Source: Prosopocoilus inquinatus
Lineage: Eukaryota > Arthropoda > Insecta > Coleoptera > Lucanidae
Length of the DNA: 64,000 nucleotides
Direction of reading: 5' to 3'
Assembly (NCBI GenBank): GCA_036172665.1
Contig: CM069876.1
Span: 42,377,001-42,441,000, forward strand
Shown here: positions 53,681-64,000 of the stretch, one piece after another
How positions within the stretch are numbered: the first letter of the stretch is position 1
Layout of the letters: each line of letters starts with the position of its first letter
The notes under the pieces: model-generated
What the model was told of the DNA's origin: nothing
Seen by the model: only the letters and a program-made list of their open reading frames with translations
The model's database searches: none
Position numbers and translations under genes: made by a program

Positions 53681-54533
53681 GACCAAAACAAGTTATTAAA
53701 AAAATTCAGAAATGTGAGTCAGCCGGAATTTTTAAAATATTTTTTAAATTGTCGCACCATCTAGAAATTCTAATTCTAGAAGCAAGAGCGCCACTTTCAA
53801 TTCAAGAACACTTCAAAAAATTCTTAATTTAATGCAAGCTAGATGAAATTCAAAAGTTGTCATAAAATTAAAGAAAATTAAAAAAGTATTAATAAAATAT
53901 TAATAAAATTAAATCAGGCGTTTAAAATGAAGCAATACGAGAAATAATTTCTGAAGATTTCACTGCAATGAAAACGAAAAGAAAACGAAGAGATTAAATA
54001 GTAGAAAAAAATATATCAATAAAAAAAAACATAAAAATGAAAAACGTTAGAGATTAGAATTGGAAGTAGAATTTTAGTAAATTCCAAATGAGGCGCTTTA
54101 GAGTGAAATGATTAACTTCAATTTTAAATTAAAAAAGATAAAATATAGAATAGAATAGTAAAATTGCTTTTCAAACAAGAAAAGTGCAAAATTATGGTTA
54201 TTTCAACAACAATAACAACAACAACAAGATTTTTTAATAGTTAACATTTCAAGTGACTTAACTTCGTTTTCTAAGGAACACCATACTCTTGGGCAATTAA
54301 AATCTGACGATTTTCAAGGTACGATTACATAAAAATTACTTTGTCCTTCAGAAGAAAAAATGAATAGATGGGAAAGGCAAATGAAGGTGCACAGAACTGA
54401 AATCCAAACACAATGCTTGGAAAAGTAGAAGAGATTTTTTTCTCTGAGTCGAGTAATGAACTTGTTTCGAACACGTTTTTGGGAATCCCCTCAAAATCGT
54501 TACAATAAAGTAAAAAAATACCACCAAGGTCAA
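53677..54533. other. A-rich unassigned DNA
   Basis: Low-complexity A-rich DNA with an (AAC)n run at about 54,205-54,226. No gene is recognised. Confidence 0.55.
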
Positions 54534-55080
54534 TTTGACACAGCGATCTCATTTTTCGCAGTGTTGCCACCTCTACACTCTAAAAACAGATTATTGCCAT
54601 GCAATATTTAATAAAGTGGTAATAATCTGTTTTTAAAGTATGAGAGAACAAAACCTAATGGAAATGGTCACGTGGGTTCCAATGATTTCTGACGTCATTG
54701 TATAATAATCCAGATAATTCAAGAAGCTGTAACTCGCAGTAAAAAGTTAATTTATCCTTATTTGCCCTTGAAGCCTTTTCGGAACTTTTACAAGCCCAGA
54801 AGGAGATTTGACACAGCGATCTAACTTTTCGCAGTGTTACCACCTCTAGAGTCTAAAAACAGATTATTGCCGTATAATATTTAATAAAGTGGTAATAATC
54901 TGTTTCTAAAGTATGAGAGAACAAAACCTAATCAAAATGGTCACGTGGGTTGCAATAACTTCTGACGTCATTGTATAATAATTCAGATAATTCAAGAAGC
55001 TGTAAATCGCAGTAAAAAGTTAATTTATCCTTATTTGCACTTCAAGCCTTTTCGGAACTATTACAAGCCCAGAAGGAGAT
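54534..55080 (+). repeat. 273-bp tandem duplication with E-box, CRE and hairpin
   Basis: Units begin TTTGACACAGCGATCT at 54534 and 54807 and are very similar throughout. Each contains a hairpin made from AAACAGATTATTGCC and GGTAATAATCTGTTT, an E-box in GGTCACGTGGGTT, and CTGACGTCATTG with a CRE. The motifs stay intact in both copies while some other bases differ. Overlapping minus ORFs (54325-54843) are not supported. Confidence 0.9.
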
Positions 55081-55714
55081 TTATTTGAATCACACACGCA
55101 AGTACAAGCATATTTTCAGAAAATAAATGCAGGTCACATCCAAAATAAATGATGAAGTCATTATTTTTCTAATAATCAGCTAAGATTTGCCCTGCGTTTT
55201 AATTTTGTAACAACTGCGCGTAAGAAATGCGCACGAATTTTCGTCTTAAAATGAAACACGCTGTATGTAATCAAATGTCTCCTTAGTTTCGATCAAGTAA
55301 TTATCAGCTTATCATCAGATTATTGTACATACATATTTATTTTTTAATTAAAAAATATAATCTCGTTTATTTACAAAAATTACAAACTAATTTGTTGGTT
55401 CGATCTTTAAGGTCGTTTTCAAATGCTTTACGTACACTCAGGTAATAAAAAGATGTCCACTCCATAAAATGTAAATTTAGTTTCGAATACCACACACTTT
55501 ATGAGGAGAGATCTTTTCATTGCATTAGTGCACAACAGAGTACTAAGAGTATAATAACAGGAAGTCGAAATGTTTGGCTTGAATTAACCAAAAAATTAAA
55601 TTAAATTAATCAAAAAATGGGAGACTTATTAGTTTCTTTTTTTTGTGGACCACCTGCCTGCCGTACTAATAACAAAGCAGCTGAATCATCAAATCAGATA
55701 AAAGGATGAGACTT
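55081..55714. other. Unassigned AT-rich DNA
   Basis: No feature is recognised. Confidence 0.55.
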
Positions 55715-55903
55715 TTATAAGAAGATTATTAACATTGCCAAAACGAAACACAAAAATGCCAAAAAAGTTCGGCGAAAGTTCGTCGCAGGCGGCCTGAGAT
55801 TAAATTTCGAAATCGTGATCGAAACGCCAACGGAGATTTCAACGATAACGCAGGAAGCAAACGCACAATGATATTTCGGAGCTTTCTCCGGCAACTCGAG
55901 CAT
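55715..55903 (-). CDS. Small ORF with C-terminal membrane-like segment (weak)
   Basis: ATG at 55903 (weak context) to TAA at 55715, 62 codons. The first half is mixed (LELPEKAPKYHCAFAS), then NLRPPATNFRR, then a hydrophobic tail FLAFLCFVLAMLIIFL that could anchor in a membrane. Composition is better than neighbouring chance ORFs, but there is no homology, splice or transcript evidence. Confidence 0.18.
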   Translation of the reverse strand: MLELPEKAPKYHCAFASCVIVEISVGVSITISKFNLRPPATNFRRTFLAFLCFVLAMLIIFL

Positions 55904-57509
55904 CAAGTCAAACGGCCCGTGCCATCATAAAATTCGGGCTAAATTAGTTAATTAAATAGGATTTGAATTGATGGTGTTGATGGTGGTAACGATAAGGAAG
56001 AGGCACAAAAGTAAAACGTCGGTCGGCGAGGCCGAAAGTTGCACAAGGATTACCTCATTGATGCGCTCAAATCTTTTAGTGTGTCAGGAAAATTATAGCT
56101 TCACTTTTCTCCTCCTCGTTGTGTATAATACATTCTTGCAGTTTGTTTCGCTCATCACACGCGAAGCTGTTTTACGTCAGGGATTTTTTCCCATTATTTT
56201 AATTTAAGTCGGTTGTTCTGCTACAAAGTAAACAAACAGAGGACGACGTAATCCCGCCGGAACCGGAAAAAATATTTCAATTATAATTATAGCGCGCAAA
56301 ATTAGCATTAATTAGAATTTGAAATAAACAAACAGTAATTTCTTTTTTTACCAAAATTTGCAGGAAGAAAAAAGGTCGAGTTAGGATCAATTTAATTTAG
56401 TCAATTTGCGTCGCATAAAATTAATTACCGACACCGAAGGAATAAAATTACTTTCTAATAAAGCTATTAAATGATTATTCTCTGTTTCGTTTCTCGAAAC
56501 GTCCAATTTGGTTTGGTTTTTCCCGCCGCGCCGTCTCCCATCTATTTCCCCGCCTCATTCAACGACGATTCAAATCAAAATCCGCAAGCATCGAGTAAGC
56601 AATAATAAAACATAAGACAAGACAAATTAAATATGATATTCACCGTTCTGCTGAATCATTTTATTACAATAGCGAATCAACAACAGACAGTTACAAAGTC
56701 ATTCCGCCCAGTCATCTTCGCAAAAAAATTGATTTACAACGCCGGACAGTTTTCAAAAAAAAAAGAAAAAAAACTTTCCACCATGACACTTTCTTCACGA
56801 ACAAGAAAATTAGAAACCGCGAATTCTCCTCCGCGGTCGAATTGTTCCACGCCGCCCGGAAAAAATGCCCCCCGGATTTACATAATATACAACAATGGCA
56901 AATCCAGCGCCGCGAAAATCCCCCACCGATCATTTTTTTTGTTTTTTGATTCGGAATAATAATAACAACAGCCTAAAACAACAACGGATGGAGATCGATT
57001 ACTTCCACGTAACTGACAGACAGCAATTAAATGAGAGAGGAGGAGAATGGAGATTATGAAAATCCAGCTTCGAGGCAAGTGAATCCCACCTACTAATATG
57101 CATATCTCAGCTTAAACAATTGGCTCGGATTCTATCCGACGAAAAAAGCGGTTAGCCCTGAACAATAGACGCTAATATTTCGCTGTGTATAACCAGTTTG
57201 GCCGAGACGACCGGCTAAATTAGATACATTAGATTCGTTTAGAATTCCGCCCAACTCTGCCTTGTACATGTATTATTACACCCATCTTTAAACGACGTGA
57301 GTGAGTCTTTCGTTCTGCCCAATTTTGCTTATGTATGTACATTTAGATGCGATAGAACCACAAGAGTATCAGAAATCTTAACGAGCAGAAGAATGGTAAG
57401 CTCGTTTGCATGGCATAGTTGAGGCAAAACGATGATTAAACCGGAAAGAAAAAATTGAATGAGGCTATAAGTTAGGGCAAACAATCACACGGAATATTTA
57501 GCTATCTCT
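55904..57509. other. Unassigned, relatively complex DNA
   Basis: CpG-containing, GC-richer patches at 55,990-56,060 and 56,510-56,600 (TTCCCGCCGCGCCGTCTCCC). Overlapping ORFs (55968-56207, 56633-56959) have no recognised domain. A weak repeat (CCGCCCAACTCTGC / CTGCCCAATTTTGC) lies at 57,247 and 57,316. Confidence 0.4.
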
Positions 57510-58050
57510 ACAAATCAAGGGTACCATAAATAAATAAATAAATAATAACCCAGAAACACCCCGCTCCTTGGGGTAGGGTTACCCATTGAGATCTCAATAT
57601 CTGGTTTGTGGGTTCTGTCTTCCATGACGTCTTCTCCTTCCTTGACGTCATCTCCTTCCAGTTTGTAATCCCTGCTGCCTCAAGGTCTTCCTTGACTGTT
57701 GTATCCATCCCATTCTTGGTCTACCTGTCCTACGTCCTGGTTCCCCTTGAAGTATTTCACATATTGATGATCCTGGCCCTGCTCTCCAACCAGAGACCTA
57801 GCCAATTAAATCTCCTCTGTTTAATTTTTTTTGACTGCCTTCTCCAACTTCTTCAAAGATTTTTTGATTAGTCCTCCTTCTTTAGATTCCTTCACATATT
57901 CCTATTGGCCCGAGAATAGCTCTCATTATCATTCGTTCAATTCTTCTCATGTCTTTCTCTTGTTTCTTTGTCATGCTTTTAACCCCAGTTGCATACCTTG
58001 TAATATCTTGTACATCCTCATCTTACTATGTCTTCCTATTGCTAATAATT
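57510..58050 (-). pseudogene. LINE reverse-transcriptase C-terminal relic, antisense
   Basis: On the minus strand, from about 58,050 down, frames give MRMYKILQ, then YATGVKSM and TKKQEKDMRRIERMIMRAI with LGP after it, then GRRTGRPRMGW and, after a frameshift, MDTTVKEDLEAAGITNWKEM. These are in order the post-palm Y(G/A)-x-E-x-W-x-(L/M)TKK segment and the RGRP-RW...DL..AG..NW tail of RTE/CR1-like LINEs. Frameshifts and stops show it is inactive. Confidence 0.85.
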
Positions 58051-59150
58051 TCTTATTGCTGTAGAACAACTTGCTGGGCATCATCAGGGATACCACAGGA
58101 TCGAGTTTTTGACCTCGTCCTATCTACAACGCCAATTAAAAATTGTATTGGCCTTTCGTTCTGGTCTTCAGTCAACTCTGAATGCTTTTGTTCCAGTTTG
58201 AGGTCTCTCAATTTTCCAAGGTGTTCTCCTTCTTAGTTTTGGAGCTTCGAACAATGTCAATTAATACATCTGAAGGTGAAGTTCGTCTCTTGTCTTTAGG
58301 TTTTCACAACATAAACTGAAGCAGTAGAAAATTAGGACAAGGTCTGACCTGATTTTAGAAAGAATCGTTTTGTTAATCATCATCACCAGGGATACCTTAG
58401 GACCCCATTCTATTTACAGCGTATACTTAAAATTGCATTGGTCCTTCTTCTTGGTCTCCAGTCAACTTTGGATTCTCTTGTTTCAATTTGAGGTCTCTCG
58501 AAATGTCGAGCTCATCTCTTTTTTAGTTTCTGAGCTCCCATTTGAAGTCCATATCCTGTTTTCGGTTTTCCATTACAGAAAGTGAAGCGGTGGAAAATGA
58601 GGATAAGGCCTGAACTGTTGTTAATCATCACTCTGATTAGGTATACCTTAGGACAGCGTTTTCGGGCCCTTCCAATTCATAGCGTACATTTGAAACGGCA
58701 TTGGTCTTCTTCTTCGTCGTCTTCAGTCAACTTTGAATGCTTTTGTTCCAGCTTGAAGTCTCAAGGTCGTCTCCTTTTTTGTTTTGAAACTTCCAGCGAT
58801 CTCGATTAATCCATTGGAAGTTGATGTTCATTTCCTGCATTCGATTTTCCACATCACAAACTGAAGCAGAAAAAAATTAGGATAAGGCCTGACCTAATTT
58901 TACAAAGAATACTTGGTCAGTCATCATCCATTGACAGACATTTCAAAATTAGGAGCGCCATGGGATCGTATTTTAGGCCTCATCCTATTTACAACGTAAA
59001 TTTAAAATCGCATCTTATCTTCGTCTTCGGTCAACTCCAGTTTGATTTGTCTTAATACGTCAAGGTCATTTGCTTTTTAGTTTTGGATCTTCCAAAGATC
59101 CCAATTAGCTTTCTTTCACCTAGAATTCATTTCCTGCCTTCGGTTTTCCA
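58051..59150 (-). repeat. Four tandem units of 250-300 bp next to the LINE relic
   Basis: Units start with (A/G)TCATCA...GG(G/T)ATACC-like sequence near 58079, 58378, 58625 and 58919. Shared blocks: CTATTTACAACG or a variant, ATTG(C/T)ATTGG(T/C)CTT, TCAGTCAACT(C/T)TG, TTTGAGGTCTC, and GGTTTTC(C)A-ACA before AACTGAAGCAG. Plus strand is pyrimidine-rich; the purine strand matches the orientation of the neighbouring LINE. ORFs here are by-products. Confidence 0.75.
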
Positions 59151-60959
59151 AAACAGTTGTACACGACGGAAGTAGCTTTAATTTTAACTCAGAATCTTCT
59201 TCTACCGTTTTCGTTCTAAACTTTCCAGCTCCATCATTTGGTCCTTCCCCTCTTCTCTTCTTTTCACGTTCTTTCCTTGCCCATCCCAAAAACTGCTTAT
59301 TTCCAATCTTTGGGTATCTGAGCACATTTTATTTGTTGTACTATTCCGCTTGATTGTGTTAGCTACTTCCTGTACCTAAGCATTTCATCGTGTCTACCAT
59401 TTTACTCTAAGCCATGCTTTAAGAACATCAGTATTAAAAATTCGGGAAAATCGGAAAATCTTGAAGAAGATTAAAAAAGAAGAAATTTGTTACTCTTCTC
59501 GTATCCTTCTTCCGAATCTTCAAGCATTATACTTGAGGTTTCGAGACTTCTTCTATTCACTGATTCTAATCTGCCCTTTTTCTCCTATTCGGGGGATTTC
59601 TGATCAGTCTTTCTAACTATTGTTTGATCAATCCCTTCTTCTTTCTCTAATTGGCCCAACTTATTGTTAGTTTCATGGCATGTTCCTTTTTGGTCCATCT
59701 CAAGTTCACATTCGTGAAACTAAAGTTGAAATATTTGTTTCTTTTTCGAACATGCTTTTCATTTTTTGAGGAGTTTTTGAAATTCCGAAGCCTTTTCCAT
59801 CCTTTGCTTGGATTTCTTTCTCCACCCAACTTCATTCATTCCAGTGGATTTTCGTTCAATCTTCTTTAAGTTCATCTGTTTTTCTTTTTGTCATCAATTA
59901 CTTGCTGGCATGTTCTCTACTAAGTTGGTAGCTTTCGTCCCTTCAACTTTTCCATTATTATATTCCCTAAGCGAAGTCTTACTCTTTCCAGGTTTGTTCC
60001 ATTGTAATTACGTCCAAAGAAAGATAAAATAATGATGACATAGAAGCAAAGGTGTATTTAGTTATCTCTTTTTAAATTCCAGTCTCTTCTTTATGTGCAT
60101 TATGTTTATTAAAAGCAATGGTCTCAGGCTATCTCCCTGATGTATTTCTCTGTACTTTCTAAACTCGACTGATATTTTTTAATCTGTACCTTGCCTTCAG
60201 AAATGCAATTACACTTATTTATTTATTTCTTTTTTTGTTATTTCTAGGACGTCTCGACTACCTATTGTTGTTCTTCAATCCACTGTGACGAAAGTCGTCC
60301 TTAAATTTTTAAGCGAAAAAATTAATTCACCAGTCTTTTGTGTTGTTTTTTTGTTCCTTTCCTCTTTTTTCTTTAAAATTCTTTATTGGAGACAATATAC
60401 TAATATTAGTTAGTTACCTCAATTTCCATTTCATTCCTCATTTTCTCCCCGATTATCTTTTGCGTGCCTTGAAGCAAATTGGAGATTCAGATTGATCTGT
60501 CGTAATTACATAATTCCATTGCGTTTTTCTTTTTGTGTATAGGTATGATGAGGTTCTCCTTCAACTTGCCTAAGCCCTATAAGACCCTTCGTAAAATTTA
60601 CTCAACCGTTCATTTCCTGTCTCTCACAATCTCTTTGTTATTTACTTTATTTTTCTCTCTTACTATATTCCTGACCATCTCTAAAAGACGACCTCTTCAA
60701 TTTTGATTTATTCAATTTTTTTTCTTGGTTTTTCTTCCATTATTCTTGTATCTCCTTTAAAGGTAACGAGATTTCTTCTTCTTATATGTATATAATGATG
60801 CCTTGAGGTTTTTTCCAAATCTCGTGGTTTTCTTTTTTGAGCCCTTTCGTATTTTTCCTAATCTTGTGCTTTTTTCTTTCCTGAGAGCTTTTGTGTTTTT
60901 GAACTATATATTACACTTCTGATTTTTTTTTACTTTCTTTCCATTTCATCAGTTTTCCA
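59151..60959. repeat. Pyrimidine-rich degenerate block
   Basis: T/C-rich low-complexity DNA, probably worn antisense LINE or array material. It produces many hydrophobic plus-strand ORFs (59651-60032) that are not credible. No clear period. Confidence 0.45.
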
Positions 60960-61360
60960 GTTTTCGGTTCCAATTTACCTTCATCGGAAGCCTCCCTGTC
61001 TTTATTTTTAAAGGCTCTTTCACTTCTTCTCCCGTTATTAATTCGCTTCCTCTTGGGTCTTCATTTTATTCTTCATCTTCTCTGCAGAATTTTATCTCCA
61101 AACTTATTCTGGTTACTTTTGGGTTTTAGTTTCCTGATTGCTTTACTAGGAATTTATTCATTTTTTTTTTGTTTTCCAGCGTTTATTTCATGTTTATTTC
61201 TTTTTTGTCTTGGTTCCAATTTGTCTTCCTCGGAAGCCTTCCTGTTTTCATGTTTGAAAATTCTTCTATTTATTCCCTCGTTATTAACTCGCTTCCTCTT
61301 ATACCTTGATTTGATTCTTCTTCTTTTTCAACTTCTCTCCGAAGTTTTATCTCCAAACTA
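60960..61360. repeat. 250-bp tandem duplication in pyrimidine-rich DNA
   Basis: GGTTCCAATTT at 60966 and 61212; CGGAAGCC(T/C)(C/T)CCTGT; GTTATTAA(T/C)TCGCTTCCTCTT; AGTTTTATCTCCAAACT-like at 61,091 and 61,345. Spacing 246-255 bp. Confidence 0.8.
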
Positions 61361-61425
61361 GGGACATTTATAGTATTTGGGACATATATATATATATATA
61401 GGGACATTTATAGTATTTACAGTAT
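61361..61425. repeat. Short direct repeat around an AT dinucleotide run
   Basis: AGGGACATTTATAGTATTT occurs at 61361 and again at 61401, separated by GGGACATATATATATATATAT. Confidence 0.85.
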
Positions 61426-62337
61426 TTGTTTTATTTTTTTCGCTACTCTTCTGTTTCTTCTGCGGTTTTGATTTTTCCATTCTCCTGTTCTATTTTTTGC
61501 CCTTATCATCTCTTCTTGCTTCTTCCATTTAATTTCTCGCTTTTCTTTTGTCATAAAGGCTGTTATTGCTTTTCCTTAAATCTTCTCCGTCTTTCCCACC
61601 TGCTTTCCCCAACCGGTTTTTTGGACAAATAAAATTTGTTAAATCTGGAAAAACTGAAAACATTGCAAGAACATGCGTCGCCAGTAAAATTTAAAAAAAT
61701 TAAATTTTCAATAAAATTGTTGTTAAGATAACTAATGTACGGACACGTGTTGCTATAAATGGTTTTACGTTAATTACACCAACAGAAGGAACTGTAATAA
61801 CAATAATGATATGCTATTAATAACACACTTTGTCTTGGTGTTCGTTTTACGAGCTTAACTCGTAACAAGAAATGTGTATCTCGAAACCATTTCAGCAATT
61901 TAATAAATTACTTACTGCACCATAAACATTTTTCCGTCCGCCATCAAAATGAATTATAAAATAAAGCTTCCGCGCTCGTTACGGTGGGAAGCAATCGTTC
62001 ATTCTTTGATTACTATATTCAGGCGTGCCTCATCAAGAGAAAGTAAAACGCAATATCCGCTTTTGTTTTCTTCCTTTTATCCCGCGCTCCTTTGCCAGCC
62101 AGGCAAACACGAAAAGCAGGATGGCTAAAAGCCGAAGCGGTTAAATTTGCACGCGCTTATTACCGATTAGTTTCGATTTAAGACCGCCTTTTACGTGCTT
62201 TGCTCAAAAATTGCACACCAGAAGAGTATACTCGTTCGGTTTTCTGAATATTTAGTTGCAAACTGAGTAAACACAAGTGAAGGTGAGCTAGTAACAAAAA
62301 AAAAATAACTCACAGGTTTTCGCATATTGAAGATACT
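61426..62337. other. Unassigned DNA
   Basis: Pyrimidine-rich to 61,620, then mixed. 61,970-62,180 is GC-richer, with no exon recognised. Confidence 0.5.
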
Positions 62338-62372
62338 TGATGATGTTGGTGATGATGATGACGATGATGTCT
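62338..62372. repeat. (GAT)n microsatellite
   Basis: Imperfect GATGAT repeats; they give a Ser-run in a minus-strand ORF. Confidence 0.85.
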
Positions 62373-62752
62373 TTGGATTACACACCATATAATTTTGAAT
62401 AAGAAATAAGCAAACAAGGTTCTTAAAAAAATTATAAAGAATTAAGTATTTGGTTACATGTGTAAAGTATAAGTATGACATGATTACGTCCGCAAGAATC
62501 AGAGAAACCAACTGAACAATATTTTACAAGAATCTGTGGTCAGTACAAGTATTAAATAAATAGAAGTTACGGAAAAACACACATTATATTATGTAATAAA
62601 ACGTAAATACCTATCAAAATACGTAAGGGTTTTTTGCCTCGATCAGATACAATCCAGAGATATTAATTCGCCGAACTCATCCAAAATTCATAACTTAAAA
62701 ATTAAATCCGAAGCGATTAGCAAGTCTTAAGTGAGGTGCTAAGTAGTGGCGG
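62373..62752. other. Unassigned AT-rich DNA
   Basis: AT-rich spacer between the GAT microsatellite and the longest ORF; nothing is recognised. Confidence 0.55.
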
Positions 62753-63388
62753 TTAATCCACTATTAGCCGCCTGGATTTTGGCTGACAACACCACACCAC
62801 GTTGGAAGAAGAGTTTTTTCTTTTTGTTTTTTTCTGTACATAATAAATAATAACCGGGTTACAAGATTTAAAAGTTGTTTTGTCGAAATTAATCATCGTC
62901 CGATCGGCTCGTACACTGACAGTAATAAGCGGCACAAAAAGCCGGTACTGAACAAGATTGATGACAGTTTTTAATTGAATGTGGCAAGTCATTGAAAAAA
63001 CAGCCTTGCGTATGGTATACTTATCACATGAAATGGAACCAATAGTAAAATGTACACTCTGAACTTGATTAAATATTTTCACACTAGTGACTAATAGAAT
63101 ACATTTTTTACGTTTCTTGATTTTTTTATTTTTTACAGTTCCTATTACTATTTTGAAAATTATTTTTTTTCTGTTACATAATTTCTTGCATGATTTCTTT
63201 GTTTCCAAACATTTCTGTGTTGTTACTTCCATTCGTTCTTTCCTTCTCTTTTGCTTTTTGATTTGCATTAGAAATGACCGCCAAAGAAGAAGGTCTTCAA
63301 GGAGGCACATGACGCAAATATTGGAAGACATAAAATAGTAAAGGAGACTGTGGTTTAAGAGATAATTGAAATTAATCTCCGCCCACAA
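62753..63388 (-). CDS. Longest ORF of the window, unrecognised
   Basis: Open for 211 codons on the minus strand. The first codon is TTG; the first ATG (MSSNICVMCLL) leaves about 192 codons. The peptide has a hydrophobic N-terminus, a long Lys/Arg-rich middle (KKQKRRKERME ... KNKKIKKRKK) and a more protein-like C-terminal part (SVHFTIGSISCDKYTIRKAV; RLFVPLITVSVRADRTMINF). No domain is recognised. It starts 20 bp from a hammerhead-like repeat on the same strand, so it may be a retroelement fragment. A chance frame is possible but less likely at this length. Confidence 0.25.
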   Translation of the reverse strand: MWAEINFNYLLNHSLLYYFMSSNICVMCLLEDLLLWRSFLMQIKKQKRRKERMEVTTQKCLETKKSCKKLCNRKKIIFKIVIGTVKNKKIKKRKKCILLVTSVKIFNQVQSVHFTIGSISCDKYTIRKAVFSMTCHIQLKTVINLVQYRLFVPLITVSVRADRTMINFDKTTFKSCNPVIIYYVQKKTKRKNSSSNVVWCCQPKSRRLIVD

Positions 63389-63405
63389 TAATTTTTATAT
63401 CCGTA

Positions 63406-63440
63406 GATACGTATTTCGGCAGCTAAGCTGCCATCTTCAG
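63406..63440 (-). ncRNA. Hammerhead-like motif with intact stem II
   Basis: Minus strand: CTGAAGA, T, GGCAGC-TTA-GCTGCC (perfect 6-bp stem II), GAAA, a two-pair helix III closing on ACGT, then TATC. The invariant hammerhead positions CUGANGA and GAAA and the U-H cleavage site are present in order. There is one extra T before stem II, and no clear helix I. This dispersed CTGAAGATGGC...GCCGAAATACGTATC sequence is familiar from animal retroelements; catalytic activity is not shown. Confidence 0.45.
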
Positions 63441-64000
63441 TTGGTAGCGTACTGAAGACGGCAAAGATGGAGCAAAGTGACCAAGAAATCGTAAACTAAT
63501 GGATGCAAGAAAACTTAGGAAAACTGGAAGATCTAGAAAAATCTGAAAATTAAACTGAAAAAGAGCAAGGAGTGCAAGCCTTCCAATGGTTTCATTCTTT
63601 CCATAGACTTCCCACAAACTTCTTGGTTCTGAAATTGAATCCATTTAAGCCTTTCTTCTTTTTTATCATCGAGTATTTATTGCTTCCTTCTTCATCCATC
63701 CTAAGTTCGTCCTTTTACCAACTTAACTACTTTTCTTCTGCCTTTTGATAATGAATATAATAATGAATAACAATGAACGCCACAGATATGAAGTGTGTGA
63801 TGTAAAGACTATTACATCTGTGGTGGTAAAAGTGAGACGACCCGAGAAAAGAAAAAACGAAGAAGTTATGAATAAACAAAATACATTTGCAAAGAAGTAA
63901 GAAATTGAAAATACGTGGAAAAAAATGGCCAGAAACTTTTAATTTAAGGGACTTTGGATATCACACCTGCCATTCTACTTCTCGAACTGCACATTAATAA
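63441..64000. other. Unassigned DNA with a small palindrome
   Basis: CCACAGAT (from 63780) pairs with ATCTGTGG (to about 63,823), with an inner GATGTAA/TTACATC pair. A 73-codon minus ORF (63423-63644) has no recognised domain. Confidence 0.45.

Noticed and set aside
57608..58585. Plus-strand ORFs of 71-95 codons
   Set aside because: They are antisense to the LINE tail and its tandem units; the real (dead) coding signal is on the minus strand.
59651..61632. Leu/Phe-rich plus-strand ORFs
   Set aside because: By-products of pyrimidine-rich repeats, with no start context, splice sites or domains.

Overview
The window looks like insect nuclear DNA. It is AT-rich and eukaryotic, full of TTAATTAA-type runs, short TIR transposons, a tRNA-derived SINE and worn LINE fragments. 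There is no operon structure and no long ORF. CpG is still present in unique stretches, as in many holometabolous insects. A beetle-like genome is my guess, not something the sequence proves. No rRNA, tRNA or complete protein-coding gene is visible. Most translated ORFs are shadows of pyrimidine-rich or repetitive DNA.

Layout. 0-7.4 kb: AT-rich DNA with worn repeats and TIR elements at 1.55, 4.7 and 5.5 kb, then a pyrimidine-rich block (6.1-7.4 kb). 7.7-11 kb: a cluster of five clean MITEs, namely two Tc1/mariner-like with TA duplications and three Harbinger-like with TTA/TAA duplications, around a CpG-rich island at 10.2-10.6 kb. 12.4-17.6 kb: a dispersed repeat, a tandem repeat interrupted by a 122-bp MITE whose empty site is preserved next door, a SINE and a LINE endonuclease relic. 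17.8-19.6 kb: a GA-rich tandem array with a dimeric higher-order structure. 21-28 kb: a MITE, a protein-like candidate exon, a degenerate A-rich block and a LINE-tail tandem array. 32-37.8 kb: a foldback, a CRE-containing palindrome and a 3-kb periodic acidic repeat. 38-42 kb: a segmental duplication cut by a hAT element with an 8-bp duplication. 43-46 kb: a duplicated RT motif and a second A-rich block of the same family. 47.3-50.2 kb: a long-TIR element. 51.3-55.1 kb: recent tandem duplications on either side of the best gene candidate. 57.5-61.4 kb: an antisense LINE tail and more tandem units. 61.6-64 kb: unassigned DNA, the longest ORF and a hammerhead-like motif.

Gene content. The strongest coding signal is a possible first exon on the plus strand at 51,650-51,747. 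It has an ATG in good context, 32 codons that read like a mitochondrial presequence, and a consensus 5' splice site. If it is real, much of the right-hand 12 kb may be its first intron. Weaker exon-like segments with plausible splice sites lie at 21,264-21,559 (+), 33,098-33,178 (-) and 37,611-37,835 (+). They lie on both strands and cannot all belong to one gene. Overall the window reads as intergenic or intronic DNA in which transposon fragments, above all LINE 3' coding tails, have repeatedly become tandem arrays.
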